Source: Gammaproteobacteria bacterium
Lineage (GTDB): Bacteria > Pseudomonadota > Gammaproteobacteria > Steroidobacterales > Steroidobacteraceae
Direction of reading: 5' to 3'
Assembly: GCA_021323735.1 (NCBI GenBank)
Contig: JAJPKM010000011.1
Coordinates: 17,069-81,068, forward strand
Length of the DNA stretch: 64,000 bases
Part shown: piece after piece, positions 1-9,482 of the stretch
Layout: every line of letters starts with the position of its first letter
Numbering within the stretch: position 1 is the first letter of the stretch
The notes under the pieces: generated by a model
What the model saw: the letters and a program-made list of their open reading frames with translations, nothing else
Database searches by the model: none
What the model was told of the DNA's origin: nothing
Program-made: the position numbers and the translations under genes

Positions 1-379
1 GCTGAGCGGCGCGCATCGGAGGCACGACGATCAAGGTCCAGCGGCCGGACCAGCGCGCGTCCGGTTCGCTGTAAATGCGCTTCGTCGCCTCGGCGAAGCG
101 CTCACGGCCGTTCTTCGAGAGGTGGTACTCGCTGAGCTTGCCCACGCGGCGTCCCTCGAGCCAGCCGTCCTGCGCCAGCCGTGCGGTTGCGGTGCGCACC
201 AGGCGCTCATTCAACCCGAACGGCGCCGCCAATTCGATCAGGCTGCCCAGCGCGATTGCACCGCCCCGCGGCGTGATGGCATCCCCGAAGACGGTCACGA
301 TGAGCGATCCGCCGCGTAAGGGCCGCTGCCGGCGAAAGCCGGCCACCAGTCGGGCGGCGGTGAGGGGAAATTCGGCCAT
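1..379 (-). CDS. paaX: PaaX-type phenylacetate operon repressor, C-terminus outside window
   Basis: Reading leftwards from an ATG at 377-379, the frame is open to the window edge and gives about 126 residues. They match the N-terminal winged-helix half of PaaX: a GGSLIVTVFGDAITPRGG segment, then LGSLIELAAPFGLNERLVR and a basic recognition region ending in DGWLEGRRVGKLSEY. PaaX is a GntR-like repressor that binds phenylacetyl-CoA and releases paa promoters. The gene is divergent from paaA, 107 bp away, the usual layout for control of the catabolic operon. The effector-binding C-terminal part (roughly the last 60% of a ~300-residue protein) is not in the window. Family assignment is from recognisable sequence; local control of paaA is inferred from position. 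Confidence 0.88.
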   Translation of the reverse strand, partial: MAEFPLTAARLVAGFRRQRPLRGGSLIVTVFGDAITPRGGAIALGSLIELAAPFGLNERLVRTATARLAQDGWLEGRRVGKLSEYHLSKNGRERFAEATKRIYSEPDARWSGRWTLIVVPPMRAAQ

Positions 380-486
380 GGTGCAGCGCTTATTCCAAGG
401 GGTTCTTTTATGACACAAAAAACATTGCACTTCCAATTTTTACGTATCATTATTGACACGCTGGATAAAACCGGAGGCTTGAGGTC
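380..486. promoter_or_regulatory. Divergent paaX/paaA control region
   Basis: This AT-richer 107-bp gap separates the divergent paaX and paaA starts. It contains TGACAC at 410 and TTGACAC near 455, the second being a plausible -35 element for paaA, and a GGAGG ribosome site at 472-476 ahead of the paaA ATG. PaaX normally binds an imperfect palindrome in such a gap; the ACGTATCATTATTGACACG stretch is a candidate, but I cannot define the operator precisely. Confidence 0.5.
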
Positions 487-1479
487 ATGTACACGCAAGG
501 CTTGGATGGGCAGCCGGCCGAGGCTGCGGTGGTGGACGAGAGCGCGCTCGAACAGCGCTTCCTCGCCCGCGTCGATGCCGAGGAGAAGATCGAGCCCAAG
601 GACTGGATGCCGGCACGCTACCGCAATACCTTGATCCGGCAGATCTCCCAGCATGCCCACTCCGAGATCGTCGGCATGCTGCCGGAGGGAAATTGGATTA
701 CTCGCGCACCCACCTTGAAGCGCAAGGCGATATTGATCGCCAAGGTGCAGGACGAAGGCGGACACGGCGCCTATCTGTACAGCGCCGCCGAGACCCTGGG
801 CGTGAGCCGCGATCAACTCATCGAGCAGTTGTTGTCGGGCAAGGCCAAGTACTCGAGCATTTTCAACTATCCGACCCCGACGTGGGCCGACGTGGGCGCC
901 ATCGGTTGGTTGGTCGACGGCGCCGCCATCATGAATCAGATTCCATTGTGCCGCTGTTCATACGGTCCCTACGCGCGCGCCATGGTGCGCGTTTGCCGCG
1001 AAGAAAGTTTCCATCAGCGCCAAGGCTACGACCTGATGCTGCAACTGGCGCGAGGCACGCCCGACCAAAAGCGCATGGCGCAGGAGGCGCTGAATCGCTG
1101 GTGGTGGCCGGCCCTCATGATGTTCGGCCCGTCCGATGCCAATTCGACCCACACGGGCGACTCGCAGCGCTGGAAGATCAAGCGATTCTCGAACGATGAA
1201 CTGCGCCAGAAGTTCGTGGACTTTACGGTGCCGCAGGCGAAGTTTCTGGATCTGACGGTCCCCGACCCGCAGTTGCACTGGGATGAATCCAAGCAGCAAT
1301 ATTCCTTCGGGCCCATCGATTGGAGCGAGTTCGATCAGGTATTGAAGGGCAACGGTCCCTGCAACACAGAGCGCCTTGCCGCACGGCGCAACGCCCATGC
1401 CGCCGGGGCCTGGGTTCGCGAGGCGGCAAGCGCCTATGCCGCGAAGCGGCGCCCGTCCGCCGCCGGTGTCGCGGCTTAA
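487..1479 (+). CDS. paaA: Phenylacetyl-CoA 1,2-epoxidase catalytic subunit PaaA
   Basis: 330 residues, the normal length for PaaA. This is the di-iron oxygenase subunit of the PaaABC(D)E complex, which epoxidises the ring of phenylacetyl-CoA in the cytoplasm with O2 and NADPH. Visible family landmarks are [19 protein letters not shown], the iron-ligand helix [13 protein letters not shown] and the second ligand helix [15 protein letters not shown], followed by the [13 protein letters not shown] segment. The start at 487 has a GGAGG/GAGG site just upstream. It is first in the operon, 16 bp before paaB. The last 40 residues are Ala/Arg-rich and probably disordered. Confidence 0.96.
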   Translation: MYTQGLDGQPAEAAVVDESALEQRFLARVDAEEKIEPKDWMPARYRNTLIRQISQHAHSEIVGMLPEGNWITRAPTLKRKAILIAKVQDEGGHGAYLYSAAETLGVSRDQLIEQLLSGKAKYSSIFNYPTPTWADVGAIGWLVDGAAIMNQIPLCRCSYGPYARAMVRVCREESFHQRQGYDLMLQLARGTPDQKRMAQEALNRWWWPALMMFGPSDANSTHTGDSQRWKIKRFSNDELRQKFVDFTVPQAKFLDLTVPDPQLHWDESKQQYSFGPIDWSEFDQVLKGNGPCNTERLAARRNAHAAGAWVREAASAYAAKRRPSAAGVAA

Positions 1480-1495
1480 TCACGAGAGCAGTGAA

Positions 1496-1786
1496 ATGGA
1501 AGACCAGCGTCAATGGCCCCTGTTCGAAGTGTTCATCCGTGCACGCGGCGGTCTCGACCATAAGCACGTGGGCAGTTTGCATGCGGCGGATCCCAGTATG
1601 GCCCTCGATCACGCGCGCGATCTGTACACCCGCCGCCAGGAAGGCGTCAGCATCTGGGTGGTGCCCTCCAAGGCCATCATCGCATCCGATCCTGCCGAGA
1701 CCGATTCGCTGTTCGAACCCGCCCGGGACAAGATCTATCGTCATCCCACGTTCTACGTCATCCCCGATGAGGTCAAGACGTTGTGA
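1496..1786 (+). CDS. paaB: Phenylacetyl-CoA epoxidase subunit PaaB
   Basis: 96 residues starting MEDQRQWPLFEVFIRARGG, a close fit to PaaB, the small subunit that bridges the PaaA-PaaC heterodimers in the epoxidase complex. The frame is open further upstream to 1376, but that part overlaps paaA in another frame. The ATG at 1496 gives the family N-terminus and length, so I chose it. The TGA stop overlaps the GTG start of paaC by four bases, indicating translational coupling. Confidence 0.94.
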   Translation: MEDQRQWPLFEVFIRARGGLDHKHVGSLHAADPSMALDHARDLYTRRQEGVSIWVVPSKAIIASDPAETDSLFEPARDKIYRHPTFYVIPDEVKTL

Positions 1787-2556
1787 AAGGCGCGGCTGAA
1801 ACCGACGCTCAGGCGCTGTTTCGTTATGTGCTGCGCTTAGGCGACTTGAGCTTGGTCCTCGGACAGCGGCTGGGCGAATGGGTGGGCCATTCGCCGGCGC
1901 TCGAGGAGGACTTGGGGTTGGCGAACATCGCCCTGGACCTGATCGGCCAGGCGCGCTTGCTGCTCTCCTATGCCGGCGAGATCGAAGGCCGCGGCCGGGA
2001 CGAGGATCAGCTGGCGTACCTACGTGAACAGGGTGCGTATTTCAACGCGATATTGGCCGAACAACCCAATGGCGACTTTGGACAGACCTTGGTGCGCCAG
2101 GTGCTGATCGACGCGTTTCAACTCGAACTCTATGAGCGTATGACGGATTCTATGGATGCGCGCCTGGCGGCGATCGCCGCCAAGTCCGTCAAAGAGGTGC
2201 GTTACCACCTGCGTTACAGCAGCGGCTGGCTGGTGCGACTCGGCGACGGCACGCCGGAGAGCCACCAACGAGTCCAGACGTCGCTCGAATTGCTTTGGCC
2301 GTATACGGTGGAATTGTTTGCCGAGGACGATGTGGATCGCGCCATGGTCGACCGCGGCATTGCGCCTCGGCTTTCCGAGGTGCGCGCCGCCTGGGTCGAG
2401 CGCATCGAGGCCATTTTGGCCGAGGCGACACTGAAGCGACCGGCCGATCGCCCGCATGCCTGGCATGGCAAGCGCGGCCAACATAGCGAGCATTTAGGCT
2501 ACATCCTGGCCGAGATGCAGTATCTGCAGCGCGCCTATCCGGGTGCACGCTGGTGA
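1783..2556 (+). CDS. paaC: Phenylacetyl-CoA epoxidase structural subunit PaaC
   Basis: 257 residues with the PaaC signature: LRLGDLSLVLGQRLGEWVGHSP near the N-terminus, EDLGLANIALDLIGQARLLL, and a C-terminal KRGQHSEHLGYILAEMQYLQRA-type segment. PaaC is a ferritin-like subunit that lacks a working di-iron centre and holds PaaA in its active form. It starts with GTG in a GTGA overlap with paaB and ends in a GTGA overlap with paaD, so paaB, paaC and paaD are tightly coupled. Confidence 0.94.
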   Translation: MKGAAETDAQALFRYVLRLGDLSLVLGQRLGEWVGHSPALEEDLGLANIALDLIGQARLLLSYAGEIEGRGRDEDQLAYLREQGAYFNAILAEQPNGDFGQTLVRQVLIDAFQLELYERMTDSMDARLAAIAAKSVKEVRYHLRYSSGWLVRLGDGTPESHQRVQTSLELLWPYTVELFAEDDVDRAMVDRGIAPRLSEVRAAWVERIEAILAEATLKRPADRPHAWHGKRGQHSEHLGYILAEMQYLQRAYPGARW

Positions 2557-3092
2557 CCACGGGCGCGTCGGACATGGATGAGCCGGTGGGCACGGTGGTG
2601 TCGGACGTGGACGAGCGGGTAGCCGTGGCGTGGGACACCTTGCGAGGGATTGCGGATCCCGAAATCCCGGCCATCAGCATCGTCGAACTCGGCCTCATTC
2701 GCTTCGTCAAGGCCCGACACGGCGGCATCGAGGTGGGTCTTTCGCCGACCTATGTCGGATGTCCCGCGACCGAGGTCATTAGGCGCGCCGTGAAAGACGC
2801 CCTTCAGGACGCCGGGGTCGGCGACGCCCAAGTGACCCATGTGCTGTCGCCGGCTTGGAGCAGCGATTGGATCACCGAAGCGGGCCGGCGCAAGCTGCAT
2901 GCCTATGGCATCGTGCCTCCCGAGCACGTGTCGAACCTGCGCGACATCCTGCGCGCGGATCGCCCGGTGGCCTGTCCTCGCTGCCATTCCGTCGACACGG
3001 AAAACTTAAGCGAATTTGGCTCAACGCCCTGCAAGGCGCTGCATCGATGCCGCGCCTGTCTCGAACCGTTCGAATATTTCAAATGCATCTGA
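2553..3092 (+). CDS. paaD: Phenylacetate pathway Fe-S/maturation protein PaaD (MIP18/DUF59 family)
   Basis: 179 residues. An N-terminal MIP18 (DUF59) domain is seen as VAVAWDTLRGIADPEIPAISIVELGLI and SPTYVGCPATEVI, where the Cys is the conserved one. A C-terminal zinc-ribbon-like part has CPRC and a second CRAC pair about 35 residues later. PaaD is needed for epoxidase activity, probably in Fe-S assembly or repair. GTG start in a four-base overlap with paaC. About 15 extra residues precede the usual N-terminus, so an internal ATG at 2574 is an alternative start. Confidence 0.92.
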   Translation: MTTGASDMDEPVGTVVSDVDERVAVAWDTLRGIADPEIPAISIVELGLIRFVKARHGGIEVGLSPTYVGCPATEVIRRAVKDALQDAGVGDAQVTHVLSPAWSSDWITEAGRRKLHAYGIVPPEHVSNLRDILRADRPVACPRCHSVDTENLSEFGSTPCKALHRCRACLEPFEYFKCI

Positions 3093-3117
3093 TGGCTTCA
3101 TTGATACGGCTATTGAC

Positions 3118-4203
3118 ATGGCGTCCTTGAATTTACATGCGTTGAAGGTCACGTCCGTCGAGCGCGTGGCGCAGGACGCAGCCTGCGTGACGGTGGCCAT
3201 ACCCGAAAGCTTGCGCGAGGCGTTCGCGCATCACGCCGGACAGTACGTCACGGTGCGTCGCGTGATGGACGGGCGGGATGAACTGCGCACCTATTCCATC
3301 GTCACGGCCCCCGGCGACGGCGAACTCAAGTTGGGAATCCGCATCCAGAACGGCGGCCGCGTATCCGGCGACATCGCCAATATGCATCCCGGCGACCTGC
3401 TCGATGTCGGCCCGCCGATGGGGCGCTTTCGCACCGCCATCGATCCTAAGCGCAGCTTCCGTTATGTGGCCTTTGCGGCCGGCAGCGGCATCACACCGAT
3501 CCTGTCGCTTGCCACGGATATCCTGGCACGCGAGCCGCACAGCCGGTTCACACTGATCTACGGCAACCGCAGCATGTCCACCACGATGTTTCTCGAGGAA
3601 ACCCTCGCCCTGAAAAATCGTTACCTGGAGCGGGTGTCATTGCATTTCGTGATGAGCCGCGAGCCCCAAGAGACCGAGATGCTCAACGGGCGAATCGACG
3701 CCGGTAAGGTGACGGATCTTGCCCGGCACATCGTCGAGATCGGCATCGCCGATGAGTACCTGATCTGCGGTCCGGGGACGATGGTCGACGAGGTGCGCAA
3801 CACCGTCAAGGCGCTCAACGCCGCGGCCACCATCCGCTTCGAACGCTTCACGACGGCGAATTCACGTCCCGTGGAAATACCGAGCCCATCACGCGGCGCA
3901 CCGGCTGCAACGCAGAAACCGCTGGCCACGATTTCCGTCGTGATAGACGGCCGGCGCCGCAGTTTTCCGATGCTCCAAGGCGACCCATCGGTGCTGCACG
4001 CGGCGGAAAGGGCGGGATTGGATCTACCGTTCTCGTGCCGCTCAGGGATCTGCGCCACTTGCCGGACGCGCATCACCGAAGGGGCCGCCGTGATGGGCCA
4101 TAACATCGCGCTCGAGCCCTGGGAGATCGACTCCGGTTTCGTGCTGTGCTGTCAGGCCCGGCCCACCACGCCCACGCTCGAAATCACCTACGACCAGAAA
4201 TAA
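3118..4203 (+). CDS. paaE: Phenylacetyl-CoA epoxidase reductase subunit PaaE
   Basis: 361 residues from the ATG at 3118. The FAD-binding reductase domain (HAGQYVTVRR; RTYSIVTAPGDGELKLGIR) and NAD(P)H domain (FAAGSGITPILSLATDIL; YLICGPGTMVDEV) are followed by a C-terminal plant-type 2Fe-2S ferredoxin domain, with the ligands seen in CRSGICATC and a later CC in SGFVLCCQARP. It passes electrons from NADPH to the PaaA di-iron centre. The frame stays open upstream to 3016 but that stretch overlaps paaD; starting at MASLNLHALKVTSVERV gives the family length. No strong ribosome site is visible, so translation may depend on coupling to paaD, 25 bp upstream. Confidence 0.94.
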   Translation: MASLNLHALKVTSVERVAQDAACVTVAIPESLREAFAHHAGQYVTVRRVMDGRDELRTYSIVTAPGDGELKLGIRIQNGGRVSGDIANMHPGDLLDVGPPMGRFRTAIDPKRSFRYVAFAAGSGITPILSLATDILAREPHSRFTLIYGNRSMSTTMFLEETLALKNRYLERVSLHFVMSREPQETEMLNGRIDAGKVTDLARHIVEIGIADEYLICGPGTMVDEVRNTVKALNAAATIRFERFTTANSRPVEIPSPSRGAPAATQKPLATISVVIDGRRRSFPMLQGDPSVLHAAERAGLDLPFSCRSGICATCRTRITEGAAVMGHNIALEPWEIDSGFVLCCQARPTTPTLEITYDQK

Positions 4204-4226
4204 CGGCGAACACGTTCGGGGAACCC

Positions 4227-5015
4227 ATGTCATACGAGACCATTCTGTTCGAAGTGGAGAGCCACATCGCCCGCCTCACGCTCAATCGGCCCGACAAGCT
4301 CAATAGCTTCAATACACAGATGCACCGCGAGGTTCGCCACGCGCTGTCGGGCGAGGCCATACGCTCGGCCCGCGCACTGGTGTTGACCGGCGCCGGCCGC
4401 GGCTTCTGCGCAGGGCAAGACCTCAGCGATCGCGCCGTAGCCCCGGGCTCGGCGGCCGTCGACCTCGGCGAGTCGCTGGAGAATCGCTACAACCCTCTGG
4501 TGTTGACGCTGCACAACTTGCCGATGCCGGTGATTGCCGCGGTGAACGGCGTTGCAGCCGGCGCCGGCGCCAACATCGCGCTGGCATGCGACATCGTGGT
4601 GGCCGCGCGCTCGGCCAGTTTCGTGCAGGCATTCTGCAAGCTGGGACTGATGCCCGATTCAGGCGGAACCTGGATTCTGCCGCGCCTGGTCGGCAGCGCG
4701 CGTGCCATGGGGCTCGCGCTGCTCGGCAATAAGTTGCCGGCGGACCAGGCCGCCGCCTGGGGCATGATCTGGCAGTGCGTCGAGGATGCTGAGTTGGCCG
4801 GCACGGTCGACGCGCTGGCGCGCCAATTCGCCGTCGCGCCCACGCGCGGCTTGGCAGCCACCAAGGACGCCATGCGCCGCAGCTGGCAGCGCTCGTTCGC
4901 CGAACAACTCGACGTGGAACGCGACATGCAGCGCGAGCTGGGCCTCACGAGCGACTTCGCCGAAGGCGTCACGGCATTCGCCGAAAAACGCACGCCCCGA
5001 TTCAGCGGCCGCTGA
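4227..5015 (+). CDS. paaG: Epoxyphenylacetyl-CoA isomerase PaaG (crotonase family)
   Basis: 262 residues, crotonase fold. The oxyanion-hole segment GRGFCAGQDLSDRA and the LACDIVVAARSASFVQAFCKLGLMPDSGGTWILPRL stretch, whose Asp is the catalytic residue in PaaG-type isomerases, are typical of PaaG. It converts the ring-epoxide to 2-oxepin-2(3H)-ylideneacetyl-CoA. The start at 4227 was chosen over the open upstream frame because MSYETILFEVESHIARLTLNRP is the family N-terminus and the gap to paaE is 23 bp. Confidence 0.93.
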   Translation: MSYETILFEVESHIARLTLNRPDKLNSFNTQMHREVRHALSGEAIRSARALVLTGAGRGFCAGQDLSDRAVAPGSAAVDLGESLENRYNPLVLTLHNLPMPVIAAVNGVAAGAGANIALACDIVVAARSASFVQAFCKLGLMPDSGGTWILPRLVGSARAMGLALLGNKLPADQAAAWGMIWQCVEDAELAGTVDALARQFAVAPTRGLAATKDAMRRSWQRSFAEQLDVERDMQRELGLTSDFAEGVTAFAEKRTPRFSGR

Positions 5016-5108
5016 CATGCCGTACATCGCGCGAGGCACGAGAGAGGCGCTTGCGCATTTTTGCGGCCGTTGCACGCGCCTGCGCGTTTCCATACTCAGG
5101 GACATCCC

Positions 5109-7163
5109 ATGAATCTACAGAGTTATGTCGGCGGTCATTGGCACAGTGGCAGAGGGCAAGGCGTCGCGATGCGCGATGCCACCACGGGAGAAGAGATCGC
5201 CACGGCTTCGTCGGCCGGGATCGATTTCGCCGCGGTTCTGGCTCATGCCCGCGACGTGGGCGGCCCGGCACTCCGGGAGCTGACCTTTCACCAGCGCGCG
5301 GCGCTGCTGAGAACGCTCGGCAAACGACTGGCGGACATCAAAAGCGAGTTCTACACCCTCTCCTATCGCACCGGCGCGACCATGAACGATGCGCTGATCG
5401 ACATCGACGGCGGCATCGGTACCGTGTTTGCCTTCGCCGGCAAGGGCGCGCGCGAACTGCCGAACGCCCACGTCTATCTGGACGGCGGCGTGGAAGGCCT
5501 TTCCAAGGGCGGCAGCTTCGTCGGCCAGCACCTCTACGTCTCCCGCGAGGGAGCCGCGGTCCACATCAACGCTTTCAATTTCCCGGTGTGGGGAATGCTG
5601 GAAAAACTGGCGCCCGCGATCCTGGCGGGCGTACCGGCCATCGTCAAGCCGGCGACGGCCACCGCCTACCTGACTGAACTCGTCGTCCGGCGCATCATCG
5701 AATCGAAGATCCTTCCAGAGGGGTCGCTGCAGCTGGTGTGCGGCAGCCTGGGAGACCTATTCGATCATTTGAATTGCCAGGACACGGTGTCCTTTACCGG
5801 TTCGGCGCATACCGCCGCAAGGCTGCGGGTTCATCCGACCATCATTCGACACGCGGTTCCGTTCATCGCCGAAACCGACTCCTTGAATTCCAGCATCTTA
5901 GGCGCGGACGCTGCGCCGGGCACGCCGGAGTTCGACCTGTTCATCAAAGAGGTCGTTCGCGAAATGACCGTCAAGGCGGGACAGAAGTGCACGGCCATCC
6001 GCAAGGCGCTGGTGCCGGCGGCCGTGGCAGGCGATGTGATGGCCGCCCTGCAAGCCGCCGCTTCCAAGATCGTGGTCGGCGATCCGCGCGCCGAGGGCGT
6101 GCGGATGGGACCGCTGGTGAGCCAGGAACAGCGAACCGATGTGCTGGCGCGCCTCGCCGAGCTGCAGCGCGAGGCGGAACTCGTCGCCGGCAACCCGCGC
6201 AAGTTCGACCTGAAGGATGCCGATGCGGAACGTGGCGCCTTCGTGCCGCCGCTTCTCCTGCTCTGCCGCCAACCTCAGGCCGCGCGCGCCATTCATGAGG
6301 TCGAGGCGTTCGGGCCCGTCGCCACGGTGATGGCCTACGCCGACACGACCGAGGCGATCGCGCTCGCCCGGCGCAGCGCGGGAAGTCTGGCCGCATCGGT
6401 GTTTTCAGCCGACGATTCCCTTGCGGCCCGGATCGTGCTGGGGTTGGCGCCTTATCATGGCCGCATTCTGGTGGTGAACCGAACTTGCGCGAAGGAGTCC
6501 ACGGGCCATGGTTCGCCGCTCGCGCCGCTGATTCACGGCGGCCCCGGCCGCGCCGGCGGTGGCGAGGAAATGGGCGGGATTCGCGGGGTGCTGCACTACA
6601 TGCAGCGCACCGCGGTCCAGGGCTCGCCCGACACCATCACAGCGATCGGCGGGCGATGGGTAAGGGGCAGCCGCCTGCTCGATCCCGGTCGTCACCCGTT
6701 CCGCATTCCCTTCAGCGAACTCAAGTTGGGGGATACGCTGAAATCGAAGGATCGCGAAGTTACGGTGGCGGACATCGAGCAATTCGCCGCCCTGACGGGG
6801 GATAACTTCTACGCTCATATGAGCGAGACGGAAGCCAAGCGCAATCCGCTGTTCGGCGGTCGCGTCGCGCATGGATATTTTCTGATCTCGGCGGCGGCCG
6901 GGCTGTTCGTCGATCCCGACTATGGCCCCGTGCTCGGCAACTATGGCCTCGATGAGCTGCGCTTCGTCAAACCGGTCAAGCCCGGCGATCGCATCAAGGT
7001 GCGGCTGACCTGTGCGGCCAAGAGCCTGCGGGCCGAGAAGGGCTGGGGCGAAGTGGCATGGGATACGGAAATCACCAACCAGAACGAAGAGACGGTCGCG
7101 TCCTATCAGGTGCTCACCATGGTCAGCACGCAGGCGGTTCCCGACTCACCGGGAAAAAATTGA
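5109..7163 (+). CDS. paaZ: Bifunctional oxepin-CoA hydrolase / aldehyde dehydrogenase PaaZ
   Basis: 684 residues, full-length two-domain PaaZ. Residues ~1-520 are an aldehyde dehydrogenase with the nucleophilic Cys at 294 ([10 protein letters not shown]) and a FIAETDSLN general-base region. Residues ~535-684 are a MaoC-like (R)-specific hotdog hydratase with [20 protein letters not shown] and [19 protein letters not shown]. The MaoC part opens oxepin-CoA and the dehydrogenase oxidises the resulting semialdehyde to 3-oxo-5,6-dehydrosuberyl-CoA. Start ATG at 5109 follows CAGGGACATCCC; upstream frame extension lacks homology. The TGA stop shares its A with the ATG of the next gene. Confidence 0.95.
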   Translation: MNLQSYVGGHWHSGRGQGVAMRDATTGEEIATASSAGIDFAAVLAHARDVGGPALRELTFHQRAALLRTLGKRLADIKSEFYTLSYRTGATMNDALIDIDGGIGTVFAFAGKGARELPNAHVYLDGGVEGLSKGGSFVGQHLYVSREGAAVHINAFNFPVWGMLEKLAPAILAGVPAIVKPATATAYLTELVVRRIIESKILPEGSLQLVCGSLGDLFDHLNCQDTVSFTGSAHTAARLRVHPTIIRHAVPFIAETDSLNSSILGADAAPGTPEFDLFIKEVVREMTVKAGQKCTAIRKALVPAAVAGDVMAALQAAASKIVVGDPRAEGVRMGPLVSQEQRTDVLARLAELQREAELVAGNPRKFDLKDADAERGAFVPPLLLLCRQPQAARAIHEVEAFGPVATVMAYADTTEAIALARRSAGSLAASVFSADDSLAARIVLGLAPYHGRILVVNRTCAKESTGHGSPLAPLIHGGPGRAGGGEEMGGIRGVLHYMQRTAVQGSPDTITAIGGRWVRGSRLLDPGRHPFRIPFSELKLGDTLKSKDREVTVADIEQFAALTGDNFYAHMSETEAKRNPLFGGRVAHGYFLISAAAGLFVDPDYGPVLGNYGLDELRFVKPVKPGDRIKVRLTCAAKSLRAEKGWGEVAWDTEITNQNEETVASYQVLTMVSTQAVPDSPGKN

Positions 7164-7984
7164 TGCCGATCGATACCGCACGCTACGCCCGGGACTTCGC
7201 CAGCCTCCGGTTTCTCGCGCCCGAGGAGGGGATACTGGAACTCGTCATGTCCAACGAGGGGCGTCTGAACGCCGCCACTGAGGCCATGCATCGCGATCTT
7301 GCCCAGGTTTGGCGCAGCATCGACCTGGATGATGCGGTACGCGTAGTTCTGGTCCGCGGCGAAGGCGCCACGTTTTCCTCCGGCGGCGATTTCCGCATGA
7401 TCGAGCGCATGATCGAGGACGAGGCCACTCTGATTCGGGTCTGGAAGGAAGCCGGCGATCTGGTCTACAACCTCATCAATTGTTCCAAGCCCGTGGTCTC
7501 CGCGATCCGCGGCAGCGCAGTGGGCGCGGGGCTGGCCATTGCGCTGCTCGCCGATGTGTCGGTGGCCGCGAATGAGGCAAAAATCCTCGATGGCCACACG
7601 CGGCTCGGCGTCGCCGCCGGCGACCACGCCGTCATCATCTGGCCGCTGCTGTGCGGTCTGGCCAAGGCCAGATACCATTTGCTGACCAACAAGCCCCTGT
7701 CGGGCGCGGAAGCCGAGCGTATTGGGCTCGTCGCCGTGGCGGTGCCGGATGCGGACGTGATCGGTACCGCGTTCGACATCGCACGCACCTTAAGGTCGGG
7801 CAGCGCCACCGCCATGCGCTGGACCAAGCACGCTCTGAACAACTGGCTGCGCCTCGCCGGTCCGAGCTTCGATGCCTCGTTGGCTCTGGAATTCCTGGGC
7901 TTTCGATTGGCCGATATTCGCGAGGGACTGGCGGCCGCGCGCGAGAAACGCCGGCCGAACTTCGAACCGACCCCGCGCGACTGA
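7163..7984 (+). CDS. Enoyl-CoA hydratase/isomerase family protein in the paa operon
   Basis: 273 residues of crotonase fold, starting one base inside the paaZ stop (TGATG), so certainly co-translated. Oxyanion-hole segments are [18 protein letters not shown] and [22 protein letters not shown]. The catalytic region reads [20 protein letters not shown]: an Asp stands where classical hydratases have the second Glu, so it may be an isomerase or a specialised hydratase and not a standard PaaF. By position it could serve the beta-oxidation-like lower pathway (2,3-dehydroadipyl-CoA hydration). I do not assign a symbol. Confidence 0.82.
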   Translation: MPIDTARYARDFASLRFLAPEEGILELVMSNEGRLNAATEAMHRDLAQVWRSIDLDDAVRVVLVRGEGATFSSGGDFRMIERMIEDEATLIRVWKEAGDLVYNLINCSKPVVSAIRGSAVGAGLAIALLADVSVAANEAKILDGHTRLGVAAGDHAVIIWPLLCGLAKARYHLLTNKPLSGAEAERIGLVAVAVPDADVIGTAFDIARTLRSGSATAMRWTKHALNNWLRLAGPSFDASLALEFLGFRLADIREGLAAAREKRRPNFEPTPRD

Positions 7985-8001
7985 CCCGCGGTACGACAGC
8001 G

Positions 8002-9294
8002 ATGACGGACAGGCAGGAATTGGCGGCGGATCCGATATTCAATGCGAGCCGCGCGGACATCGAGCGCTTGCAGCTCGAGCGCCTGCGCTCGACACTGCAC
8101 CACGCCTACGCCAACAACCCGGTCTATCGTCGCAAATTCGATGCCGCCGGCGTCCATCCCGACGACTTGCACACGCTGGAGTGTTTGGCCCGGTTCCCTT
8201 TCACGACCAAGGACGATCTTAGAGAATCCTATCCATTCGGTTTGTTCTGCGTGCCCATGACCGACATCGCGCGCCTTCACGCCTCTTCCGGCACGACCGG
8301 CAAGGCGACGGTGGTCGGTTACACCAAGAATGATTTGGCCGCATGGAGCGCTCTCGTGGCGCGTTCCATCCGGGCGGCGGGCGGGCGCGCCGGGATGAAA
8401 GTCCACATTGCCTACGGGTACGGTCTTTTTACCGGCGGCTTGGGCGCGCACTACGGTGCCGAAGCGGCGGGGTGCACCGTGATCCCGATGTCGGGAGGAC
8501 AGACTGAAAGACAGGTTCAGCTGATCTGCGATTTCGCGCCCGACATCATCATGGTGACGCCCAGCTACATGCTCGCCATTCTCGATGAGTTCAGGCGCCA
8601 AGGGCTCGATCCCCGCGCCACCTCGTTGCGCATCGGTATCTTCGGCGCCGAACCTTGGAGCGAAGGCATGCGCAATGAAATCGAAAGCGCCTTCGGCATC
8701 GATGCCTGCGACATCTATGGATTGTCGGAAGTGATGGGGCCGGGGGTCGCGCAGGAATTCGCGCACACCAAGGAGGGCCCCACCATCTGGGAAGATCACT
8801 TCATCCCTGAAATCGTGGACCCGCTCACGGGAGAGCCCATGCCCGACGGCGAGGAAGGCGAATTGGTGTTCACTTCGCTCGTCAAGGAAGCCATGCCCGT
8901 GATCCGCTATCGAACCCGGGACCTGACGCGGCTGCTTCCGGGCCGCAGCACGGCCATGCGCAGGATGGCCAAGATCAGCGGCCGTTCCGACGATATGCTC
9001 ATCGTGCGCGGCGTGAACGTGTTCCCCTCACAAATCGAGGAACTGATTCTGCGTTGCGCGGGCCTTGCGCCGCACTACGAAATCGAATTGACCCGGCCCA
9101 ATCGCCTCGATGAAATGCACATTCTGGTCGAGGCACGCACCGATCTTGAGCCTGAGGCACGCGCTGCCCAAGCGCTGCTGCTGGCCGCCAAACTCAAGGA
9201 GAATGTCGGCATCTCGGCACAGATCCGCATCGTTCCGAGCGGCTCGCTGCCGCGCTCCGCGGGGAAAGCGCAGCGCGTGCGCGATCGGCGCTAG
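8002..9294 (+). CDS. paaK: Phenylacetate-CoA ligase PaaK
   Basis: 430 residues, an adenylate-forming enzyme that activates phenylacetate to phenylacetyl-CoA with ATP, the entry step of the pathway. The P-loop-like motif [16 protein letters not shown] is at residues ~93-108, the [12 protein letters not shown] and [14 protein letters not shown] motifs follow, and the C-terminal domain has [19 protein letters not shown]. The ATG at 8002 lies 17 bp after the preceding gene and gives the family N-terminus; the long open frame upstream is a shadow. Last gene of the probable operon. Confidence 0.95.
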   Translation: MTDRQELAADPIFNASRADIERLQLERLRSTLHHAYANNPVYRRKFDAAGVHPDDLHTLECLARFPFTTKDDLRESYPFGLFCVPMTDIARLHASSGTTGKATVVGYTKNDLAAWSALVARSIRAAGGRAGMKVHIAYGYGLFTGGLGAHYGAEAAGCTVIPMSGGQTERQVQLICDFAPDIIMVTPSYMLAILDEFRRQGLDPRATSLRIGIFGAEPWSEGMRNEIESAFGIDACDIYGLSEVMGPGVAQEFAHTKEGPTIWEDHFIPEIVDPLTGEPMPDGEEGELVFTSLVKEAMPVIRYRTRDLTRLLPGRSTAMRRMAKISGRSDDMLIVRGVNVFPSQIEELILRCAGLAPHYEIELTRPNRLDEMHILVEARTDLEPEARAAQALLLAAKLKENVGISAQIRIVPSGSLPRSAGKAQRVRDRR

Positions 9295-9482
9295 ATACGC
9301 TCGATCATCGCCAAGGGTAGTCCCCGGGGAGCACCTATACACCGGAGCCTATCTGAAGTATTCCCATTGGCCGCGAACGAGAAGGATTTGCCGACGTTGA
9401 GGGCTAGCCTGCCAGTCCGGAAGCGTGCTTATACTGGAAGCCTGCCCGAATATAGGCTGACGCGCACAACCTTGAGACCCTT

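Noticed and set aside
295..816. Minus-strand 173-codon frame over the paaX/paaA start
   Set aside because: It crosses the promoter gap and overlaps clear paaA coding sequence; its protein has no sensible motif. The true paaX frame starts at 379.
7465..8799. 444-codon minus-strand frame opposite paaK
   Set aside because: Antisense shadow of two well-recognised genes in high-GC DNA.
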